Assembly (NCBI GenBank): GCA_029204225.1
Contig: MU832007.1
Coordinates: 28,027-92,026 of the forward strand
Length of the DNA stretch: 64,000 nucleotides
Direction: 5' to 3'
Source of the DNA: Diphasiastrum complanatum
Taxonomy: Eukaryota > Streptophyta > Lycopodiopsida > Lycopodiales > Lycopodiaceae
Part shown: piece by piece, positions 1-12,338 of the stretch
Layout: each line of letters starts with the position of its first letter
Numbering within the stretch: the stretch's first letter is position 1
Notes under the pieces: generated by a model
Databases searched by the model: none
Told to the model about the DNA's origin: nothing
Seen by the model: only the letters and a program-made list of their open reading frames with translations
Translations under genes and position numbers: made by a program

Positions 1-282
1 ACTTTCTATGGACTTCATAATAAATAATCTGTCCGCATATCACTTTCACCAAAGTTTATAGTCTAATATACATTTGTTCTACTGTCTCATGTTGAACTTT
101 TTGTTTTTTTAATAAAATCCGCCCTCAAATTCCTGAGGAATGCCAACCTTTGCCCGATTCAATGCTCTCCAGGAATAAACAGTGAAATTCCCCGCCAATT
201 CTCTACTTAATTTGTAAATGCACGTAGTAATGAAACGGTTGTTCTGTGCCCAATTGGAGTGACATTGAGAAATAAAGAGCAC

Positions 283-500
283 CTATTTCGACCCGCAATA
301 ACAAGTTCCAAATTTGGTAACAATTTGGACAGAGCACGCGCTGTGGATCCTCCCACCCGTCCGGTACCTCCAACCACCACCACTCGCTTGTTGCTTCCCA
401 GCTCGCCCCCGCCATTCTCAGCAGCGCAGCGCACCCTTCCCATCCATCTTTTGCAAATGCTGCATGTTGGATTTTGCAGCTGTACGCTGCATATTCCAAG

Positions 501-503
<3 letters not shown>
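283..503 (-). CDS. Saccharopine-dehydrogenase-like oxidoreductase, exon 1 (partial gene)
   Basis: This is the first coding exon of a gene that continues beyond the left edge. The ATG at 503-501 opens a 73-codon frame. It starts with a basic, Ser/Cys-containing leader of about 40 residues that could be a plastid transit peptide. A beta-alpha nucleotide-binding motif follows, VVVVGGTGRVGGSTA, then ALSKLLPNLELVIAGRNR. This is the N-terminal Rossmann fold seen in plant saccharopine-dehydrogenase family proteins. The exon ends in phase 2 at a GT donor (282-281). The frame is open upstream to a Met at 629, but that stretch is only translated (GA)n, so I chose the inner ATG and treat the microsatellite as 5' leader. 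No second exon is recognised in 1-282. The substrate of this subfamily is not known to me. Family assignment is good; the exact start is inferred. Confidence 0.7.

Positions 504-542
<39 letters not shown>
504..542. repeat. (TC)n microsatellite, 5' leader of the Rossmann-protein gene
   Basis: A perfect TC run of about 38 bases, reading (GA)n on the sense strand, abuts the chosen ATG of the saccharopine-dehydrogenase-like gene. Confidence 0.9.
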
Positions 543-544
<2 letters not shown>

Positions 545-629
545 TTTCAAATAAGGCTGGCCAACGAATGTGCGACGATGATGAAAAAGAGGCTCTAAGC
601 TGCGCCACATCTTCGAGGCAGCCCCTCAT

Positions 630-2900
630 ATAAAAAGATCCCCACTTTGTTGAAGTAGCATGCTTTTGAGGCTACACTAAGGGCAAGTCATCCATTCCTT
701 GGTTCATCGTCATGTCTAGAGACTAGAACTCAAGCTTTGGCCTTTGATGACGTCGTGCACCTTGGAGCTAGGTGACAGTGGTCTTGATGTAAGGCATATG
801 TGACAGTTTTCGGTTGGTTGTGGCTGCCTTTAAAGGTTGGATGCCTTTGAAGATAGGCCTTTGGATGCCTTCCTAGTTGGTACCGTGTGTTGTTATCACT
901 TTGTCACTATTAATTTTGATCATAGCTTCATGTCTCTAGCGAAATTGCTTATCCCAAACATAAGACATAGTTGTGTTATATTATTGGTTATAAGCTTTTC
1001 AAGAGGTGTCCAAAAACTCAAAGAAAAAACTCAATCATGGTAGCATTTGTGGTAGTAGTTGGGAAACTTTGAGAAGGATCAAATCTAGGAAGCAAGATAT
1101 GGAATCATCAAGGAATGTGAGGAAATAATTCAAGAAACTTGTGGTAGCCACTGCCCCAAAAGAGGAGCTAAGTGCGTGATTGAAACAAACCAAAAGAAAT
1201 ATGTGAAGAATCGAGATATGTAGGGAGGGGATCGCATATTCATAGTGGTAGATACATGACCAAGATATGTGAAGGATCTAGATATGTAGGGATGGAATCA
1301 CATATTCATAGTGGTAGATAGCATGACCAAGATATTTAATTTATCCCACAAAGACTATTGTTTCTCAGATCATGTATCGGTTTATGTAGAGTGCTTCCAA
1401 GCTACAATATGGATTGCTTCATAAGATAGTCAACAATATAAATGTCATACTTATGAGCACATTTTGGTGATAATTCTTTTCCTAGCTAGGCTTTAAGCTA
1501 TCACATGGCCCTTCCTACCGTCCACAAACGAATGGTCAATCTTTAAGGTTCTCTATAACAATATTCGAAGCACTTAGTTTTGATAAGTAGAAAAATTGAG
1601 GTAAATGGTTAAGCCTAGTCATAAAATGTTACAATACCGTATAGCATTTTATTTATAGGTATGAGTCTATGTGAAGTATTGGGCGGATACTTATGTTGAC
1701 TAACCATATCCGCATTGGATAGGAAGATCTAGACTCAAAGAATAAAAGAGGACATTGACGGGATGTAGAAAAAAGTACTTGTAGCCTTCCATGACAAGTG
1801 TTGACAAGTGTTGGAACTCAACACGAAAGCTACACAATGAGTTTTGATACACAAATCTAGCTCACAAACTCTATGGACCATTTTAGGTTTTGAGACGGGA
1901 AAATCAGCTTATGAATTGGAACCTCAAGCATCAAGATAATTTTTCAATACATTTTATCTCTCCAATCTCAAGGAGCGCACAACATCAGTTGTACAAGTTA
2001 CACTATACCTACCACTTATTAGGAAGCTAGTTGAATCGAATATACACTTGAGCGCAAGTCAGTGGTGACCCCAAAAAAACCTTCACAACACGATGATCAT
2101 GGAGAGTTGAACCAAAGAGAATGAGGTACACAACAAAGATGTCTTGTGGGCAACCAAAGTATTACTACTAGAGTTTCCATTTTTTTAACCCAACATAATG
2201 TAGAGAATAGTTAGCCCTCAGTCCAAAGCTTGTCATAAAAAAGTGTTCGTGCGCAGCGAAATGAGATATTATGACTCTTTCCCTAAGTATGACTACGCCT
2301 ATCAGAGACGAACAGGGCATTAGTGATAGAAATCACGGCCGTTCGGATTACGTAGCCAAACGCTAATTGAACACTAGAAAAATAACCTTTCACGAACATC
2401 TAGACAAATTATTTGTCGCGAATGATTCGCGAAGAGAGAGAAATAGCTCGACTGATAATTAGTCGCGAATCATTTGCGAAGAGAGAGACTAATTACCAAA
2501 TTGAACAACTGGAAAAGTCAGACATAATGAAATCAAGCATAGTAATACTGACACAAATTTGAATGCAGAACAAAGAGCTGTTATCAGATTAAGTATATCA
2601 AATATACATGTCAATAATGCGGTAGAGCACAAGACAATAGCGGATAAAACCGCGTGCTCTACAAAGCTAATTCAATTTGTAAAGGAATGAAACCTTATTA
2701 CTGACGATAAAGAATCAATGCACAAGGCATCTACTTCGTCTATCTCTGATAAGCTTCCGATGCTAAATTTACACACACTTGATCTTCAATCTCTTAATCA
2801 ACGATCAAGTTGAATACGCAAATGGTATTCAATATATATACATATTGTTACAAGTGTGCAGATGAAGAAAGTACAAAGTGGATGTGTTGTCTGTAGGAGA
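630..2900. other. Intergenic stretch without recognisable gene
   Basis: No coding segment is recognised. A 66-bp unit is tandemly duplicated at 1199-1264 and 1265-1333 (both contain GATATGTAGGGA and CATATTCATAGTGGTAGATA). Near 2414-2490 a TCGCGAAT...GCGAAGAGAGAG motif occurs twice. Confidence 0.6.
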
Positions 2901-2931
2901 TCGTGGGTGGCTGCAATCGTTGTCAAGTCTG

Positions 2932-3369
2932 TTAGCGCAGTTTCATGGGGCGAGTGTGAAGAGGCCGCAACGTCAGCCTTCGTTGAAATGAACGTTGGTG
3001 AAGATGCGAAAAATGCGACAAAAACAAATAGGAAAAGATTTTCCTTATTACAGTCAACACTCTAGAAGTAGACTTGGATTCATAAAGCTTCTTCAATGAA
3101 TCCCAAGCATCCATAGATGAAGTACACTTACCAACTTCCTTGAGAAGCTCATTGGTAACATTCATCTTGATAATGTGTAGAGCCCTTTTGGCCCTCTTAT
3201 CATACCTCATTTTTTCTTGTTGTGTTGTTGGTCTCTCCTCCAAACCTACAGCAATATCCAAAACATCATTCATCTCAAGAAGTGATTCCATCCTCACTTT
3301 CCACAATGAATAGTTACTTGAGGTAAGCCTATCATTGGCTTCCAGCATGACTCCACTTGATGTTGCCAT
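2932..3369 (-). pseudogene. Ty1/copia gag fragment 1
   Basis: The translation from 3369 downward carries the typical copia gag opening: LTSSNYSLWKVRMESLL, then KRAKRALHIIKMNV and a DAWDSLKKLYESKSTSR-like helix block of the UBN2 family. Recognisable homology ends near 3030 and the frame degenerates. A sequence complementary to an initiator-Met tRNA primer-binding site (TTTGATACCAT) lies about 600 bp upstream at 3963-3973. This is therefore the 5' part of a minus-strand element whose integrase and polymerase are absent. Confidence 0.8.
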
Positions 3370-3962
3370 GTAGCAATGACCTGATCTTCTTTTTCAACTC
3401 GTTTCAATACACAAAGAACTCCTTTGAACAACAACAAATGTTTTCAAAAGAAATCACAAAGATTTGAAACTATCTCAAAAATTCTCTTCTAGCACTTATA
3501 CCAAGCAAATCAACACATAAAATCATGAAATCTTGATCAACCTATGATCTATCCTCAATATAATGACTTTTGCCACTTCCTAAGATTGAAACACTTTCAA
3601 ATGAAGTATAGAAATCTCACTATCTAGAGATCCAATCAAAATTATGGTTTTGACAAAATCACAAAAAATTGATTACTCCAAATCTACATGCAAATGCTGA
3701 AAATTTGATATGCAATCTATTAGCCACCACTTAGGCTAATCCAATGATCCAAAAATCGGCCAAATCTAGTATGTGAACTCAAAAATAGGAACTAATTAGG
3801 TTTATGAACCTATATAGGATTTTGATCTACAAAAAATCCAATCTACAAAAGCAAAAAAATTTGACTTTGGTGTAGAATCCTCTCTAGCATGCTCTAGCCT
3901 TGATAACTTCACCAAATCATTGATAGATATGATTTCTTCTTTCATAACCTGAAACACAAGCT

Positions 3963-3973
3963 TTGATACCATG
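3963..3973 (-). other. Primer-binding site of copia remnant 1
   Basis: TTTGATACCAT is the reverse complement of an ATGGTATCAAA-type tRNA-iMet primer-binding site and sits upstream of gag fragment 1. The LTR should begin just to its right (TGTAAAGG, from 3972); I could not place its far end. Confidence 0.5.
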
Positions 3974-4740
3974 TAAAGGATTTCAGATCAATGATGATCC
4001 AATCCACTAAAAGATCTTGGGTTACAAAAGAAGCTACTCTACCAATCTCACCAATGTAGAAAAATCAGCATCTACACACAAAATGAGATGCAAACTCTAG
4101 TAGAACTTGATCAAACATGAATCAAAAGATAAATTACTGTTTCCGTTCATAAAAAACCAGCAAGCTATTGTATTTCACACGTGTGAATCCAAAAATAACA
4201 AATATAGATCATTCTACACATAGAATTGCATGCAATCACAAGTATAGTGTACCAATGGATAGTAGAACCCAAGAAAACCATGTATAAGCATGAAATGAGA
4301 TAGAGAAGAGAGAGATATGTCTCTCCATGAGTTAATCCTTTTATAACAAGTCCAAACCCTATTTGGATACTTGGCTTTCCCACCAAAATGCAAACCCTAC
4401 TATTTCTGGGTCTAGATTCAAAGTACCCAACATTCAAATTTGAATCTACTCAAACTCGACTTATAACTTTCTCACATTTCAAAAAGTGTCTATTCAAATG
4501 AGATTTAGACTAATGAACTTTGAAAAGTCAAACTCTAAGTCTAAAACAAAGTTAGCCTCAATTTTCCAGATATGAAAATGTAGCAAATATAATCAAACTA
4601 GTTGAATCTTTCACAATACATCCACAAACTTGAATATTTTTTAGAGAAGGTTTCGGTCATGTCCATACCTCATGAGGAGTTTTGTTGTTGAGAGCCTTTG
4701 TGATAGATCGATTCTGCAGATAGGCAGCAATCGATAATTG

Positions 4741-5517
4741 CTTATATTGTGATTTAAATGGCCTACTTTGAAATGCCAAAGCATACAGGTCAATTCAGAA
4801 GTAGAAGTTTGAAAAGCTTGACTATTGTTCTTGAAATAGTGATGATGCTCTTTGTCCCTTCCTCTTGGCTTGTCCTTTGTGAAGTATGCCTTCACCTCTC
4901 CATCATTCTTCAAAGAAAGTTGATTGATCATCATAAGCTTGTTCTCTTGCCTACACTCCTCATAAATGAGAACTCATTGTAGTGCCTCCAAGCTTGGAAG
5001 CTCCTCCTTGATTGCATAAGATTGAACAGGATTGTCAAATCTTCCTTAAATCCATTTAGGATCACTTGCACTAGCTCTCTTGGATTGAGGTTGTCTCCTA
5101 TGCAAGCAAGCTCTCTATGAAGATCTTTGACTCTCAAAACATAATTTGAGGCACTCTCATCACTCCCTTGGAAGCTTTGAAATATTTGATTCCTTAGTGT
5201 GAGTAACCTTGTTGTGTTCCTTGCCTCATAGATGGACTTCAATGTGTCCCAAGTCTCCTTGGATGTGGTACATGAGAGCCAATCTCCCTCAACACTTCAT
5301 TAGAAACATTCATCTTGATGATATGAAGGGCCATCCTTGCCCTCTTCTTGTACTTTTGGACCTCTTGGTGCACTTGAGGCTCCTCCTCAAGTCCGAGGAC
5401 AATCTCCATCACATCTTCGAGCGCCAAAATGGACTCCATCCTCACCTTCCAAATTGCATAATTGGAGGTTTCCAATCTCTCACCATGCTCCAACAAAATG
5501 GAAGCTAAGGAAGTCAT
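4741..5517 (-). pseudogene. Ty1/copia gag fragment 2 (frameshifted)
   Basis: Reading down from 5517, the frame shows LETSNYAIWKVRMESIL, then KKRARMALHIIKMNVSNEVL. A frameshift near 5245 moves the reading into the frame carrying SIYEARNTTRLLTLRNQIFQ and LVQVILNGFKEDL. A later frame (4934-4741) continues with basic linker sequence. This is the UBN2-type gag of copia elements. Its leader and primer-binding site lie at 5518-6226. It is related to but not identical with the gag fragments at 2.9-3.4 and 7.8-8.4 kb. No protease, integrase or polymerase follows in the same orientation. Confidence 0.8.
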
Positions 5518-6226
5518 CTTCCCTTGAAAAATTCACTTGTAATGGATCAAAAGGTGTTGGTTCTCTCTCAATAATGGATTTAAAAAGGTATACTACCAAC
5601 TCCAATATGGTGTGAGACCTATCTCGCTAGCTTTACTAATCTCTCTCACACTAGATCAAACTCTCATCCAAAGATGGAGCAAGAACAAAATCTGGGTCAA
5701 ATTGACTCAAGCACACAAAAGCATTCAAAAACATCCACAAATGGCCCAAATAAAATTGAATTGCATGAAACTATGTCGCTATAACCTCAAAAAATTGTCT
5801 AGATCTCAAATCGACAAGATTGGCAAGCTTTTTTCTAAGTTTCTGGATCAAAAAAGCAAGATATGGATCAAACCAAAAGTGTCCATACAGGTCTAGGTGC
5901 CATGCCTACCCTCATTCATGCCTAGCTTTTGATTGGCACATCCAATTGTTTTGAAACAAATTGCATCAAAAACTAGACTTCAAGCTATCTAGCATAGATT
6001 TTGGATCTAACTTGGAGGAGAACCAAAAATTCAAAGTTGGTTGTGCCTCACACATGTCTAAGCACTAAATTTCACACAGTTCCAGGACAGGTCTATTCAT
6101 GATGATTATGAACCTTCTTGATCCTAAAATCACAAAGATAACAAAGGAGATGTATCTTGATTTCAAGGCAAATTTTCACATCAAACTTGACATATGCATG
6201 GATATCTTAGGCTAGCTCTGATACCA

Positions 6227-6930
6227 TGTTGAATTTACACTTGTGGGAATGCCACAATGTGTGATTTTAGTCTCCTAAGATGTGGTGATTGCACATAGAT
6301 CACACATAGATTGAAAACCAATTTCTATTCCATAAATCTAAGGCAAGAGCACTAAAATTCATGCATAAATCATTCATACAAGTACACTCAAACATGTGGA
6401 GATCTGAGTATGAAATAACTAAGTATGAAAATGCCTTCCGCTTGGGTAGAGAGAGAGAGAATCAGCCATCCAAAACTCGAGTAGAGAGAGAAGACCAAGA
6501 TTTGCCAAAATAGTGTAGAAATCTCATAACTCCAAAAACTTAATTACAAATGAACTAAGTCACATATAAGTAGTAATCTAGGGTGAAGGGGAGTGAAACA
6601 TGATTGGACCCCTTCTTTTCCTCCTCTAGATCCTATTGGTTGAGTGACATATGAGCCCTCAATCTTGGTTGGACCATTTTGATAAATTCTAGCATTTTGA
6701 TTGGTCACTAACTCTCTTGCCAACACATAGGGATGAGTCACTCACCAAATCTCAACTTGAAAAATGTGAGTAGCCTAACCTAACTCGAGCTACATCACTT
6801 TCTACTTTTGGCCAAATCAAGCCTTTACATGTGTACTTGCCTATTTTGCCTCTTATGCCAAAAATGGCCTAATCAACATCAAACACTTGGCTAGATCTCT
6901 AAAAAAAACTTGAGTACCCCTAACTCAACA
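6227..6930 (-). mobile_element. LTR of minus-strand copia remnant 2
   Basis: CTCTGATACCA (primer-binding complement, about 6216-6226) is followed directly by TGTTGAATTTACAC, the expected LTR edge. About 190 bp at its far end (6741-6930) match, in inverted orientation, the sequence at 7600-7790 just after the plus-strand copia RNase H remnant (shared blocks include GCCAAAAGTAG and GCTCGAGTTAG). The LTR outer edge is approximate. Confidence 0.55.
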
Positions 6931-6940
6931 TGACTATAGG

Positions 6941-7558
6941 CCCGGTTTGATCTATTGTGTGCACAAGCTAAGTCAATCCATGCAAGATCCCAAGAGCTAT
7001 CGTTGGAAATCGGCCAAGAGAGTCTTGAGGTATATATCTTCAACACATGATTATGCATTGCTCTACAAAAGTGAAGATCTATCTTTACTTGGCTACTCGG
7101 ACTCGGATTTTGCTAGTGACAAAGTGGATAAAAAATCCACAAGTGCTTACACTATATTTCTTGGAGGAAATCTCATATCTTGGCTTTCCAAAAAGCAAGA
7201 TACTATTTCTTTATCATCATGTGAGACTGAGTATAAGGACAACAACAAAAGCGGTGCTTTGGATCAAAAGTTTATTATTGGAGCTCAAGTGCATCAAGGA
7301 GGAAGATCTATCTTTGATCAATGTGACAACATCTCGGCCCAAGCCCTTGCCAACAATCCTATTTTTCATGCAAGGAGCAAACATATTGAAGTTGCACATC
7401 ATTTTGTACGGAAAAATCTTATTCAAGGAGAGATTAACTTAGAGCACATTGGATCATCTTCATGCATTGCCGATCTACTCACCAAGCCATTGCTCAAGAG
7501 TTCTTTCATCAAGCTTAGATCCAACCTTGGATTGATTCCAAGATCTATATTTAATTAG
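6941..7558 (+). pseudogene. Ty1/copia polyprotein C-terminus (RNase H)
   Basis: The frame carries the C-terminal end of a copia pol. It shows a WKSAKRVLRYI block, LGYSDSDFASDKVDKKSTS (RNase H start), ISWLSKKQDTISLSSCETEY, RSKHIEVAHHFVR and ADLLTKPL, ending at a stop at 7558. Just downstream, AAGGAGGAG followed by TGTGAAGAATTG looks like a polypurine tract and the start of a 3' LTR. Everything upstream (gag, protease, integrase, most of the polymerase) is missing, so it cannot be autonomous. It is in opposite orientation to the three gag remnants. Confidence 0.85.
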
Positions 7559-7576
7559 AATAGATAAATTTTTTAA

Positions 7577-7790
7577 GGAGGAGTGTGAAGAATTGTAAAG
7601 TTATCCACGTTGAGTTAAGGGATTTGATAAATTTTTATATGTCCATCCATGTGTGAGTAGGTGATAGGGCCAATTTTGGCTTAGGAGGCAACTCAAGCAA
7701 GTACACTTGTAAGAGTCATGATTAGGCCAAAAGTAGGATTTGATATGGCTCGAGTTAGCTTAGGCTTGCTACCCATTTGTCTTTGCTTGA
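7577..7790 (+). mobile_element. Start of 3' LTR of the plus-strand copia remnant
   Basis: The LTR begins TGTGAAGAATTG after a purine tract and resembles the inverted 6741-6930 segment. It seems cut off near 7790, where minus-strand gag sequence begins. Confidence 0.5.
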
Positions 7791-8390
7791 AAAATAGGTT
7801 GTCTCATCTCCATCATGCAAGGACAAGGAAATCATCCTACTCTTGGCATGTTGGACTCTACACTCCTCGGCCACAAGCACACTATGTAGTTTGTCAATAG
7901 AAGGTAGACTCTCTTGAATGGCAAAACTTAACTTATCTCCTAAGCCATTGAAGATCACTTGTACAAGCTCATTATCAAGGATCTTTTTTCCTATAGAAGC
8001 AAGTTCTCTATTAAGAGATTTGATCCTAAGCACATATTCTTGTGCACTTTCATCAATTCTTCTCATGCTTTGCAAGGTTTGGTTTCTTAGCATATGCACT
8101 CTTGAAGTGTTGTTGGATTCATGTATAGATTTGGTCGAAATACAAGTGGCTACCTCTTTCAAGAGGTCATTACTAACATTCATCTTAATACAATGAAGTT
8201 CTAGTCTTGCCTTCTTCTTATATTTTACCAACTCGACCTCCAAGAGGTTTATCTTCTTCATCTAGGATAATATCAAAGAGGTATTGGAACACTAGGAGTG
8301 ACTCTATCCTCACTTTTCATATTGAGTAGTTTGTAGAATTTAACCTCTTACTAGGTTCAAGAAGGAATGCACCAATGGATCCCATCTTCC
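7755..8390 (-). pseudogene. Ty1/copia gag fragment 3 (degraded)
   Basis: From 8261 downward the translation reads KYKKKARLELHCIKMNVSN, then NNTSRVHMLRNQTLQSM, YVLRIKSLNRELASIGK and LVQVIFNGLGDKL. This is the same UBN2-type gag as fragments 1 and 2. Upstream (8280-8390) a frameshifted LNSTNYSI-like start is visible. A primer-binding complement (TCTAATACCATG) with TGTTGAAAG beyond it lies at about 9113-9130, so the leader is about 0.7 kb, as in the other copies. Confidence 0.75.
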
Positions 8391-9122
8391 TAATTACTTG
8401 TACTAGATTGTACTTCTCGACCCTCCCTAAATTCTTTTTCAAAATTTGCTCACTTGCAACTCACTTGGAATATCTTTCAAGTCGCAAGATCCCCTTGATC
8501 TTGATTCAAAAGAACACTTAGGAAAGTTTCTACAAAACAATGCTCAAGAAAATTGGAATTGATTTGAATCTAGAAACTCACAAAGGTTTCACTTGTCTTT
8601 TGTTTTTCAAATTTGACTTCTAGCCACGGTCTTCACACTCCCTCACAAAGATTAAATGGAGATAACATGAGATTCTACCAAAAAACTATCAAATCAAGTC
8701 GATTTTTACTAGATTTGGACTAGAAAATAACTAAATCTATTTTCTTATTTTTCAAGACCTGTAAAACAAATTTAAAGATCTTAATCCCAACCTCAATTAA
8801 TTAGATCTCATGACACTAATACAACTCTAATTAATGGCATACAAACTTTGATGCTTATCCTTGATGTAGCACCAAAAAACTCGATGGCATAGAATCAAAA
8901 TGTTTGGATCTTATGAATGTTGAAGATTAAATGCAGGTACAGAGGTGCTCACACGTGTGGATAGTACGGATTCTGACCCTCACCAAGTTTGGATCAATAG
9001 CCTTCACACTAAGGCTTGATTTCAACTCGCTCTCACAAGACTAGTTTTCTAGCAACAACTTGCAAAAAATGGATTGTCCTTTAATCATTTATTATCCTTT
9101 GCGTACTTCGCTCTAATACCAT

Positions 9123-12100
9123 GTTGAAAGTACAATAGTTACGACCACAAATGAGCCTACAAAAGACCCCAAGAGCGATTGATTACTTGATACACCTATC
9201 TATTGCAAAACTAGTCACCAATTTCTTGATCTAGAATAGCAATTTAGGATCTTACAAGCAAGAGCGATCAAATAGAATGATCAAACATGGAAATCCGACT
9301 CCACACGTGTGTAATAGAAAGTCTTTCATCCGTAGATTTGAATTTAAGGAAAAGAATACCGTTATCCCATTTAGCACGCCATGTCGTAGATAAGCCTTCG
9401 GCTGTGGTATTGAGCTTTGCAAGAAGCTCCTGGGCCTCTTCCGAAGGCTTGCCTTGGTTAGGGTAACCCCTAACCCTAATATTCAATGACTTTTTCACTC
9501 ATTTTTCTTGCTCAGAACATATAGAATTCACTGTAGATGCTATGAAGGAAGGTTTAGAATTACTCTCGGAGCGTAGTGTATTTTATGTGGTTGCGATTGT
9601 GTGAGCATGAGAGAGAGAGAGAGTACGACCCTATTATCAAGGAATTAAAGTAATCAGGAACTCGAGATTGCCAATGTGCTCTCAAATCTCATTAAGGCAT
9701 TGTATGGAATGAATGATTGTATGTACAATAGGGCTCTTCTCCCCTAAAGTTAGGTAAATCTAGCATGTAATAAGGAGACTAGTTGACACTTCTTGCCCTA
9801 ATATGTCAATCTTACCTAACCCTAGAGTTATGCCATTTTTATGGTTAGGTTGATCAATCACCTCCATGATTCGAGGAGTTTGGTCTTACAATTTAGAAAA
9901 CTTGACCTAATAACCTAACTAATCCCTATGATTGATATCTAACCACCCTAGACCTAAACTCACACATGTGAACATGTCCTCACACGTGTGGATTGCAATA
10001 TATGTACCAAAAACTATGTGCAAATCAAGCTAAAATTTGCCAATTTTCACACTTGCCATTGCAATCACCAAGCATTGAGCACCAAATATTCCACCCTATG
10101 TGCTCAATATCCCTATTTAAGTTCTTTTATCCTAATCACAATCAACCACATTATATAATCACAATAGCAACTTATGTTTTTTTTTTATAACTATGATCCG
10201 ATGACCTTAACTAATATTGTGATTGCTTTTCATGATATCGATTGGTATAGTTCAACATTTTTCAGCTGAGATGGATACTCTCAGGCAAATTAGCACTTTT
10301 CAAGTAGTCAAAGCAAACCAATGGTATGCTTCCATGCTGCTCAACGAAAATCTTAGAATTTCTTATCATATATACTTAGTTTTCAATCTGGATGAGCTAT
10401 GTTATGCAATTTTCAACTTTGTGCATTTTGATTGGACCAAATGGCAATTGAAATCAAAGAAAAGAAATGAAAGAATCTTTACAAAAGATCATTTTAGGAA
10501 TTGGAGCTTTTCTAAAGTATAAAATAGGATATTATTGTTGATATAGCTTGTTTTTTTTTAAAACACAATATAATCTCCTAGAAAGCTGGTCTTTCCTTTA
10601 ATAAACCATGTTAATGATCACATATCAGAAAGCTTGCTTTTTAGATTGTCACTTTTATTTTTAAGTTGCTTTTGAGGTACATAATCTCAATACCCTTAAG
10701 ACCTACAAAACAATCAATATCTCAACATCTAGCCTGTAACCTGATGCCTCCTCATGCAAACAAGATTCTTCTCTCAAGAAAAAGGACTAAATAAACTTTT
10801 TACATTGTGTTATCTCATAGAGCAATGCATCCTCAACCAAACGACTACTAGCCAAAGATGCACAATACTCCAAATGCTAAATGTGAAGTTGTATCAAGTC
10901 CAGACTCTAGAGTAACAATTGGAATATCCAAGATTGATATTGAAAAAGCCACACAAGCTCAATTGTAGCCCACTATAACAAATTTGATACTGAAATGTTG
11001 ACTCGCTCCCCAACTACAGAATGTTTTTCAATTGACCCCCAAGGAGCTATTGGCAAGGTCACCCTTAGCCTAAGGTCCAGACAGCAAAATGTTGGTAACT
11101 CATGCTCCCATAGTCACATAGCACAATATACAATTCTCTGAGAAGAACTACGAATAAACAGCGTACATCTAAGCATTGCACAAGTGCACATAATCAGCCT
11201 TGAAGAGGAATGATATATTTAAATCACCCGACTCCTTATGCACACGTTAAACAGAAAGTCTGTGGAGAAGATATCCAAGCATGCATATATAAGAATACAC
11301 ATCCATTGAGTTAACCTTTGAATTTCACCTTATCATCTTAAGTTTTATACAATTGATCATATCCCAAGGTTTTGGACTGCTCTTTGTGACTATGGAGTAC
11401 CATCTGATTTCAGGAATGCCAGTCCCTAAAACACTAAACCTGTTGCACAAGAGCCATTCCACCAAACAGCATAAATATGATACAAAAGATGTGACTTTAG
11501 GAGATATTTCCTAAAGATGAAGTTATAACTAAAAAGAACCACAAATAAACACTGCTCTAACAAATGTAACTCGATTTGGAGAACCTTTTATAAATCGGAA
11601 GGATATACGAAGTTAATACTATTAACGTCTCAAACTGACATTTAACACTTAATGCAAGATAAATGTTTGTCTAAAGTTTTACAAATCCATACCACCTTGG
11701 ACAAGAAACATATTGTCAGACAAACCACAAACTGCAACAAGAATGATATAAAGTCAATTTCACATGTCACGGTCATCAACCAGCCCCAACAAAATGGATT
11801 GAATAGGTATTCTAACAACAATATTGACAAAAACTGGCACACTTGGAGCAATCTAAATCTCTCTACTTCCATGCATTAAAAAGGAATTGAAAAGCCTGTA
11901 ATTTTATGCTTTGAAACATGGCAAACGGCAGTTTTGTTTTAAATACTAGGGAATAAATGCCTTCAAGAAAGCTAATGTTGAAGAGAAAAGATTCCCTGAC
12001 TGCAGTAAATCCTTTGTCAAGGCCAATCCTTCACTCACAGTAGCAAATTTGCAAAAGTGAATTTCCTTAAATTCTGGTGCAACACTTTTGATGCATGACT

Positions 12101-12338
12101 TGCCTGCAGTTAAAAAAATACAACCATGCAGACGGACCATGTCAAAAGCCCAGGTCTGACCTTGAACATAATTCTTTTTCCAAATGATCATCCTTGGTGC
12201 ATAGCAACAGTCATTTCCACCCTCCGATTCCAAAACACCTCTTCCTTATTACAAAGAGAGGAAAAAAGCCAGGGAATCTGTCCCATCATCATGTATGACT
12301 TTATTAACCTCTAAGCCAGGATTTCTGTCCATCGTCAT
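9123..12338. other. Intergenic / PUM24 3' flank, no gene recognised
   Basis: This should begin with the LTR of copia remnant 3 (from 9123). The rest is A/T-rich sequence with only short open frames that match nothing I know. The stretch next to 12339 is presumably the PUM24 3' untranslated region; an AATAAA on the sense strand lies at about 12305-12300, very close to the stop. Confidence 0.5.

Noticed and set aside
11946-12314. Open frame of about 95 codons just downstream of PUM24
   Set aside because: It lies beyond the PUM24 stop, has no homology I recognise and probably represents 3' untranslated sequence.
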